Shown here: one piece after another, positions 59,684 through 64,000 of the stretch
Layout: each line of letters begins with the position of its first letter
Position numbering within the stretch: the first letter of the stretch is position 1
Source of the DNA: Kovacikia minuta CCNUW1
Lineage (GTDB): Bacteria; Cyanobacteriota; Cyanobacteriia; Leptolyngbyales; Leptolyngbyaceae
Length of the DNA stretch: 64,000 bases
Direction of reading: 5' to 3'
Assembly: GCF_020091585.1 (NCBI RefSeq)
Contig: NZ_CP083582.1
Location: forward strand, 5,032,536-5,096,535
Translations under genes and position numbers: made by a program
The notes under the pieces: model-generated
Database searches by the model: none
Told to the model about the DNA's origin: nothing
The model's input: only the letters and a program-made list of their open reading frames with translations

Positions 59684-59711
59684 AAAATAGTGGTAGTTCT
59701 GAAGGTTAGAC

Positions 59712-59743
59712 TGCCCTACCACCTACCACCTACCACCTACCAC
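59712..59743. repeat. CTACCAC heptanucleotide array within the cluster
   Basis: About four tandem CTACCAC units precede the ATG of the last glycosyltransferase, so they lie in the transcribed leader or in the place of its ribosome site. Confidence 0.75.
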
Positions 59744-59749
59744 GCCCTT

Positions 59750-60934
59750 ATGCGGCTCCTTTATACCCTCACAGCTTACCCCCCCTATACTGGTGGCGCG
59801 CAGCTCCATCAACACATGCTGGCGCAGCAACTTCAGCCGCAGCATACCGTTCAAGTTGTTTGCCATTGGGACTGCCATCGGACTGATTGGCTTCTAGGGA
59901 CGACGCTCAAGGCTCCTGGGGTCGATCGCGATTACACGGTAGATGGTATCCCTGTTCATCGATTGGGGTTGTCTTTACGGGAAAAAGCGCGACTGGCTCC
60001 GTTCGTACCGTTGTATTACCCGCTGATGGGTGTGGCGTTGCCACCGATCGCGCACTGTCTGGCTCAACATCTTTCTCCCTATGCAACTCAAGCCGATTTG
60101 ATTCACAACGTCCGAATCGGACGGGAGGGATTGAGCTATGCGTCGTTGCAGGTTGCTCGAACACACCAAATTCCCTTCGTTTTAACTCCAGTTCACCATC
60201 CCCGTTGGGTCGGCTGGCGTTACCGGGCATACCTGCGCCTGTATCAGTTGGCAGATGCTGTGATTGCATTGACTCAAGTCGAAAAGAAAGTTTTGATGGG
60301 TTTGGGAGTGCCAGAAGAACGAATTGCGGTTACGGGAATTGGTCCAGTATTAGCACCAACCGCTGATCCAGTCGCATTTTTGGAGCGGTATGGGCTTGAC
60401 AAAGGGCCGATCGTTCTCTTCCTGGGGCAGCATTATTCCTATAAAGGGTATCAACAATTGCTCCTGGCAACCCCGCTGGTCTGGGAAAAGCTCCCCGACG
60501 TGCAATTTGTCTTTATCGGTCCGTCCGTTGCCCAGTCTGAACAAGCATTTGCCCAAAGGAAAGATCCCCGGATTCATCGTCTGGGTGTTGTAGATTTACA
60601 AACAAAAACCGATGCCTTGGCTGCCTGTACGCTGCTGTGTGTTCCCTCCAGCCAGGAAAGCTTTGGGGGGGTCTATACGGAAGCCTGGAGTTTTGCAAAG
60701 CCTGTGATTGGCTGCAACATTCCTGCTGTGACTGAAGTTATCACCGATGGAATGGATGGTCATCTGATTGATCAGGAACCGGCTCAGATCGCCGATCGGA
60801 TTTGTCACCTGGTGCTGAACCCCGCTCAGGCAAAGGCAATGGGAGAAGCCGGACGGGATAAAGTTCAATCTCGCTACACCTGGAGGAAGCTAGCGGAATT
60901 AACCGAACAGATCTATCAAAGAGCCGCCCAGTAA
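59750..60934 (+). CDS. family 4 glycosyltransferase
   Basis: The 394-residue protein begins MRLLYTLTAYPPYTGGAQLH (GT-B acceptor-side glycine loop). It has IVLFLGQHYSYKGYQQLLLA, LLCVPSSQESFGGVYTEAWS (EX7E-type Glu pair) and FAKPVIGCNIPAVTEVITDG. It probably completes the glycan. ATG 59750 fits the family start; the upstream open frame is repeat DNA. It is the last gene of the cluster. Confidence 0.9.
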   Translation: MRLLYTLTAYPPYTGGAQLHQHMLAQQLQPQHTVQVVCHWDCHRTDWLLGTTLKAPGVDRDYTVDGIPVHRLGLSLREKARLAPFVPLYYPLMGVALPPIAHCLAQHLSPYATQADLIHNVRIGREGLSYASLQVARTHQIPFVLTPVHHPRWVGWRYRAYLRLYQLADAVIALTQVEKKVLMGLGVPEERIAVTGIGPVLAPTADPVAFLERYGLDKGPIVLFLGQHYSYKGYQQLLLATPLVWEKLPDVQFVFIGPSVAQSEQAFAQRKDPRIHRLGVVDLQTKTDALAACTLLCVPSSQESFGGVYTEAWSFAKPVIGCNIPAVTEVITDGMDGHLIDQEPAQIADRICHLVLNPAQAKAMGEAGRDKVQSRYTWRKLAELTEQIYQRAAQ

Positions 60935-61065
60935 AACCGACCTAAGGTTAAGAAAATTCAATAACCCCGAGTTTATCCGGATGGAACTTATCCTTTCGGG
61001 AAACTGTATTAGGACTTTGAGCCAGGGAAACGCTCGTGAGGGTGGTTTATCCTGTCGTGGTACTA

Positions 61066-61190
61066 AGGAACAAGAATTAAATAACATCGACTTCTGTAGG
61101 TTGGGTTGAGTCTGCGAAACCCAACATCTGCGGGGGTGTTGGGTTTCATACTTCAACCCAACCTACGCAGGTTATTTAATTCGCGATCCT
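61066..61190. repeat. 125-base palindromic MITE-like element
   Basis: The left end (GAATTAAATAAC near 61074-61085) matches the complement of the right end (GTTATTTAATTC, 61171-61182). Inside, TGTAGGTTGGGTTGA pairs with TCAACCCAACCTACG, and AAACCCAACA with TGTTGGGTTT. The whole folds into one long hairpin. A related degenerate copy lies at 39877-39985. No transposase is present. Confidence 0.8.
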
Positions 61191-61215
61191 AACCAATGTG
61201 AGAAATCGGGAGCTT

Positions 61216-61251
61216 GATAAAAAGGGTGATGGAAAAGCCCTTTTATCACCC
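61216..61251. promoter_or_regulatory. two mutually exclusive hairpins upstream of the peptide gene
   Basis: GATAAAAAGGG (61216-61226) pairs with CCCTTTTATC (61238-61247) with one bulge. Alternatively GGGTGAT (61224-61230) pairs with ATCACCC (61245-61251). The two share bases, so only one can form. It could be an attenuator or a processed leader; function is inferred only. Confidence 0.35.
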
Positions 61252-61306
61252 AGATAGAATCACTATGTACTATCAGATCCTGCCAAATGAACGAAGGAGA
61301 TATCCC

Positions 61307-61591
61307 ATGCAAATATTTGAAAAAAACTCATTTTTTACCGAGATTCCAATTCAAGAATCTGCCCAAATCAACGGTGGTTGTTATTCCTGCGATAACTCTA
61401 GCTACTGTAATAGTTCTGGTGGTAGCTACTACGGTGATAGAAATTACGCTTCCATCAATCAAGTAACCACTGTGAATGTAATCGTTCACAAGCACAGACG
61501 CCATCGTTCACGTCTACCTGTAGGATTCTCTGGGGTGACATCGGGGGCGTTAGTCGATGAGTATTTCCGGCGTAATTATTACGGAAGTTAG
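61307..61591 (+). CDS. small peptide with a double-glycine-type leader (putative RiPP/bacteriocin precursor)
   Basis: The 94-residue protein starts at ATG 61307, seven bases after GAAGGAGAT, a strong ribosome site. Residues 1-24 (FTEIPIQESAQINGG at the end) resemble double-glycine leaders removed by C39-peptidase transporters. The remaining 70 residues contain CYSCDNSSYC, many Ser, Tyr and Gly, a basic patch (HKHRRHRSR) and a Tyr-rich end. The leader and composition suggest a secreted or modified peptide like CTB-type cyanobacterial bacteriocins. No modifying enzyme or transporter is adjacent, so maturation would rely on genes elsewhere. Confidence 0.6.
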   Translation: MQIFEKNSFFTEIPIQESAQINGGCYSCDNSSYCNSSGGSYYGDRNYASINQVTTVNVIVHKHRRHRSRLPVGFSGVTSGALVDEYFRRNYYGS

Positions 61592-61748
61592 GAAAACCAT
61601 TGAAAGCACAAATTGCGATTGGGTAAATCTGTTTTGCATTGGGCACTTAACTGATTGCACGATCGCAGTTCTACCTCATCTCTTGATTGATAATTTCGCA
61701 ACCAACACCGATTTGCAGAATAACCGCTACATAGCCAATCGTTAGATA

Positions 61749-61771
61749 AGGGCAAGGCTTTGCTTTGCCCT
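61749..61771. terminator. hairpin between convergent peptide and DUF305 genes
   Basis: AGGGCAA (61749-61755) pairs with TTGCCCT (61765-61771) around a nine-base loop. It overlaps the DUF305 stop codon and may end transcription from either side. No strong T-run follows on the plus strand. Confidence 0.4.
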
Positions 61772-62492
61772 ATTTGCCGTACCAGCTATTCCGCCACTGC
61801 TGCATCTGTTTGATCTCGGTTTGTTGAGAAGCAATAATATTTTTTGCTAACTGCAAGATCTCAGGACGTTTTGACTTTTGCAGCGCATCATTTGCCATCA
61901 CAACTGCACCTTCGTGATGGGGGATCATGGCATCAATAAAGCGCTGATCAAAATTGGCATCTGCCGTACCCAAATCCATATCCATCCGCATTGCTTTCAT
62001 GTGGTCTTCAGACATTGCCATAGAATGACCCATTTGGGCATGCCATGCAACAGGGGTACTGGGGGCTTTGGGATACCAGGCACTCCGCCACTGCTTCATT
62101 TGATTAATTTCTTTTGCCTGTGCCTGAATGATGTTTTGAGCAAGTTTTTTGAGTTCGGGACGCTGGGATTTTTGCACCACTTCCTGTGCCATGACGACTG
62201 CACCTTCATGGTGTGGAATCATGCTATCGATAAATCGCAGATCAAATTCAGCATCCGCTGGACCTAGCTCCATCGTGCTGTGATCCATCATGCCACCGGG
62301 TTTCATACCGTCGTGATGCATTCCACCCGTCGTGTTACCTGTTGGTTGACGATCGCCCGCATTGGTGGCTGTGGGGGTAGGGGCTTGAGCCTGGGTTTGG
62401 GGAGGAGTGGAGCAGCCAGCCAGAACGTGACTAGAAGCCGCGATCGCCATTGCCAAACCTAAAAATTTAGCCTTTAAGTTGAGTGATTTCAT
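61770..62492 (-). CDS. two-domain DUF305 lipoprotein
   Basis: The 240-residue protein has a lipoprotein signal (lipobox HVLAGCS) and a Met/His-rich linker (MHHDGMKPGGMMDHSTM). Two DUF305 repeats follow. The first contains RFIDSMIPHHEGAVVMAQEV, the second RFIDAMIPHHEGAVVMANDA, each ending NxIxxQ...QMxQWR. DUF305 is a four-helix ferritin-like domain often linked to metal handling. Divergent copper genes 300 bases away and the Met/His-rich segment suggest periplasmic or outer-face copper binding. The internal duplication is clear at the protein level. Confidence 0.86.
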   Translation of the reverse strand: MKSLNLKAKFLGLAMAIAASSHVLAGCSTPPQTQAQAPTPTATNAGDRQPTGNTTGGMHHDGMKPGGMMDHSTMELGPADAEFDLRFIDSMIPHHEGAVVMAQEVVQKSQRPELKKLAQNIIQAQAKEINQMKQWRSAWYPKAPSTPVAWHAQMGHSMAMSEDHMKAMRMDMDLGTADANFDQRFIDAMIPHHEGAVVMANDALQKSKRPEILQLAKNIIASQQTEIKQMQQWRNSWYGK

Positions 62493-62740
62493 AATCTCTA
62501 GCGACTCAGAGTTGGGTAAATCGTTTCTTTGATTTTGTCTTCTCCAGCTAACTGGAAAGTCAAGGGTATAAGAAGAATCGGTTAAAGTTTTTGTTCCACA
62601 AGCTCCGCAAACATTCGAACCCTACTGGTTTCCAGTGTTCCATAAATAAATAAAACCAGGATGAAATGTTCCACACTTGAGCACACAGGGATAAGGCTGA
62701 AGACATCTCAAATTTTATTTGAAAAACATATAATATCCCC

Positions 62741-62772
62741 TTGACTCTCCAGTCCCCTGGAGCCTTCAAGAT
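62741..62772 (+). promoter_or_regulatory. MerR-type operator/promoter for the copper genes
   Basis: TTGACT (62741-62746) is followed by the dyad CTCCAG-TCCC-CTGGAG (62747-62762) and CAAGAT as a possible -10 with a 20-base spacer (19 for TCAAGA). A long spacer around a dyad is the hallmark of MerR-family activators such as CueR. The site is 30 bases upstream of the chaperone ATG. The regulator gene is not in this window. The rest of the 62493-62801 gap shows no other feature. Confidence 0.6.
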
Positions 62773-62801
62773 GGAATTAACCTTACTCAGGATTTGTACC
62801 C

Positions 62802-62999
62802 ATGACTTTGCAACTTAAAGTTCCCAATATGGCGTGTTCGGCTTGCAGTGACACGATTACAAAAGCAATTAAGGCGATCGATCCGGCGGCAACCGTACAG
62901 GCAGACCCCAAAACGAAGCGCGTTGAAGTGGACACCCAGGCATCGGAAACGATCATTCGAGATGCCATCACCACCGCTGGCTATACGGTTTCTGACTAG
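62802..62999 (+). CDS. copper chaperone (CopZ/Atx1-like heavy-metal-associated protein)
   Basis: The 65-residue protein is one HMA domain. The metal site reads NMACSACSDTITKAI (MxCxxC) and the end TTAGYTVSD completes the ferredoxin-like fold. Such proteins carry Cu(I) to P-type ATPases; the ATPase gene follows 150 bases downstream. The ATG lies downstream of a MerR-type promoter. Confidence 0.92.
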   Translation: MTLQLKVPNMACSACSDTITKAIKAIDPAATVQADPKTKRVEVDTQASETIIRDAITTAGYTVSD

Positions 63000-63135
63000 A
63001 AAAAGGCAGAAGGCAGAGGGCAGAGGGCAGAAGGAAGGAGTCAGGAGTCAGGAGCTAGGGAAGATAGAATCAATCTCCAATCTTCAACCTCCAATCTTCA
63101 ATCTCTTCCCCCACTCCCCACTCCCCACCCTTTAA
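63000..63135. repeat. heptanucleotide repeat region between the chaperone and the ATPase
   Basis: AGGCAGA/GGGCAGA units are followed by GAGTCAG units, then CTCCAAT-type and CACTCCC units. The array lies within the presumed copper operon. Confidence 0.75.
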
Positions 63136-63149
63136 TAGGAGAGCAACTG

Positions 63150-64000
63150 ATGGAAAACATTACATTGAAGCTGAAAGGGATGAGTTGTGCTTCCTGCGCG
63201 AACAATATTGAGGCGGCAATCCGCTCGGTCCCTGGTGTGAGTGAATGCGCGGTCAATTTTGCCACTGAGCAGGCAACGGTAAGCTACGACCCACACCGTA
63301 CCGATATTCAGGCGATTCAAACTGCTGTGGATGAAGCGGGATACGTGGCTTCTCCCCTGGAACAGGGCAGTTTGAATGAAGCAGAGGACGAGGAAAAAAC
63401 ATCCCGGCAGGCAGAAAACCAGGATTTGACCCGTAAAGTTTGGGTGGGGGGCATGATCAGCATCATTTTGCTGGTAGGTTCATTGCCCGCCATGATGGGA
63501 CTACCGATTCCGTTCATCCCCGGTTGGTTACACAACTTCTGGTTACAGGCAATCCTCACCGCTCCGGTGCAGTTCTGGTGTGGCAAAACCTTTTACATCA
63601 ACGCCTGGAAAGCCCTCAAGCGTCACACCGCAACAATGGATACTTTGATTGCCCTGGGAACCCTGGCAGCTTACTTCTATTCCTTATTTGTGACAATCAA
63701 TCCGGGCTTCCTGACCCAGCAAGGAATCACCCCCGGCGTTTATTTTGAGGTCTCGGCGATCGTCGTGACGCTGATTTTGTTGGGACGGTTGTTTGAGAAT
63801 CGGGCGAAGGGGCAAACCTCCGAAGCCATTCGCAAATTGATTGGGTTACAAGCCAAAACTGCCCGTGTGGTTCGTAACAATCAGGAAATGGATATCCCGA
63901 TCGCAGAAGTGGTTCTTGGCGATGTGATTCTAGTCCGTCCAGGGGAGAAAGTTCCAGTGGATGGGGAAATCATAGATGGTTCCTCCACCCTGGATGAATC
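63150..64000 (+). CDS. copper-translocating P-type ATPase, N-terminal part (gene runs off the window)
   Basis: 283 codons are visible. An N-terminal HMA domain has KGMSCASCANNIEAAI (GMxCxxC). The first transmembrane spans follow (VWVGGMISIILLVGSLPAMM, QAILTAPVQFWCGKTFYINA), the block RHTATMDTLIALGTLAAYFY, and the start of the actuator domain (EVVLGDVILVRPGEKVPVDG). The ATPase pumps Cu(I) out of the cytosol or into thylakoids (CopA/CtaA/PacS group; which one cannot be told here). ATG 63150 has an AGGAGA site. The CPx motif and P-domain lie beyond the window. Confidence 0.93.
   Translation, partial: MENITLKLKGMSCASCANNIEAAIRSVPGVSECAVNFATEQATVSYDPHRTDIQAIQTAVDEAGYVASPLEQGSLNEAEDEEKTSRQAENQDLTRKVWVGGMISIILLVGSLPAMMGLPIPFIPGWLHNFWLQAILTAPVQFWCGKTFYINAWKALKRHTATMDTLIALGTLAAYFYSLFVTINPGFLTQQGITPGVYFEVSAIVVTLILLGRLFENRAKGQTSEAIRKLIGLQAKTARVVRNNQEMDIPIAEVVLGDVILVRPGEKVPVDGEIIDGSSTLDE

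Overview
The window reads as the chromosome of a filamentous, phycobilisome-type cyanobacterium. The octamer GCGATCGC (HIP1) is scattered through genes. Cyanobacterial gene families are abundant: an Icd start, a GUN4 domain protein, SepF, FtsQ-FtsZ with a long FtsZ N-terminus, NdhS, a HetZ-like protein, DUF4168, DUF2294, Uma2 nucleases and complex GAF/PAS kinases. Intergenic DNA is full of heptanucleotide tandem repeats of the cyanobacterial STRR kind. I cannot name the genus; a Leptolyngbya/Oscillatoria-like filament is a reasonable guess.

Region by region. 1-9.5 kb: start of icd, a NarL-type response regulator, a heptose-phosphate adenylyltransferase domain protein, a GUN4 protein, a GAF protein that looks like a dead histidine kinase, sepF, a phosphoesterase, a Nudix hydrolase, a carotenoid-desaturase-like oxidoreductase and pyrE. 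9.6-22 kb: a frameshifted secreted protein, a CAT-anticodon tRNA, a CorC/HlyC transporter-like protein, larC, a YciO/Sua5 protein, hetZ-like, YihY plus a response regulator, a LuxR regulator, an orphan ureF and a CPBP protease. 22.4-26 kb: an IS110 insertion sequence, then a two-gene SLOG (LSDAT) and SLATT/DUF4231 module, a predicted nucleotide-sensing membrane-effector pair. 26-43 kb: tgt, cobS with a pentapeptide protein, a Kef/USP antiporter, a frameshifted ndhS, a large PAS/GAF kinase, ftsQ-ftsZ, a hydrolase, and a frameshifted permease and metallo-hydrolase. 43-49 kb: two close Uma2 paralogues, an O-methyltransferase and a CHASE2-GGDEF-EAL protein. 49.9-60.9 kb: a ten-gene surface-polysaccharide cluster consisting of an ABC-2 exporter (Wzm/Wzt with a C-terminal extension), a kinase-like/methyltransferase fusion, a TIGR04325-like methyltransferase, an epimerase, a sugar aminotransferase and four glycosyltransferases. 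61-64 kb: a small peptide with a double-glycine leader, then a copper module (two-domain DUF305 lipoprotein, CopZ-like chaperone, CopA ATPase cut by the window end) with a MerR-type promoter.

How genes fit together. SepF, FtsQ and FtsZ all serve the division ring but lie in separate places. In the polysaccharide cluster, an exporter whose ATPase carries a Wzt-type C-terminal domain is followed with overlap by a protein with kinase-like and methyltransferase domains. By analogy with WbdD this could cap the glycan and mark it for export. The copper genes share one intergenic control region.

Two features run through the whole window. Five otherwise normal genes each have a length of 3n+1 and need one extra base removed to read through, which looks like sequence error or early decay. 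Heptanucleotide arrays sit between genes and are also translated inside larC and the oxidoreductase and at several protein ends. Dispersed palindromic MITE-like repeats occur at about 5.3, 22.3, 23.7, 31.8, 39.9 and 61.1 kb. The strongest candidates for little-described biology are the SLOG-SLATT pair, the reversed WbdD-like fusion and the double-glycine peptide.
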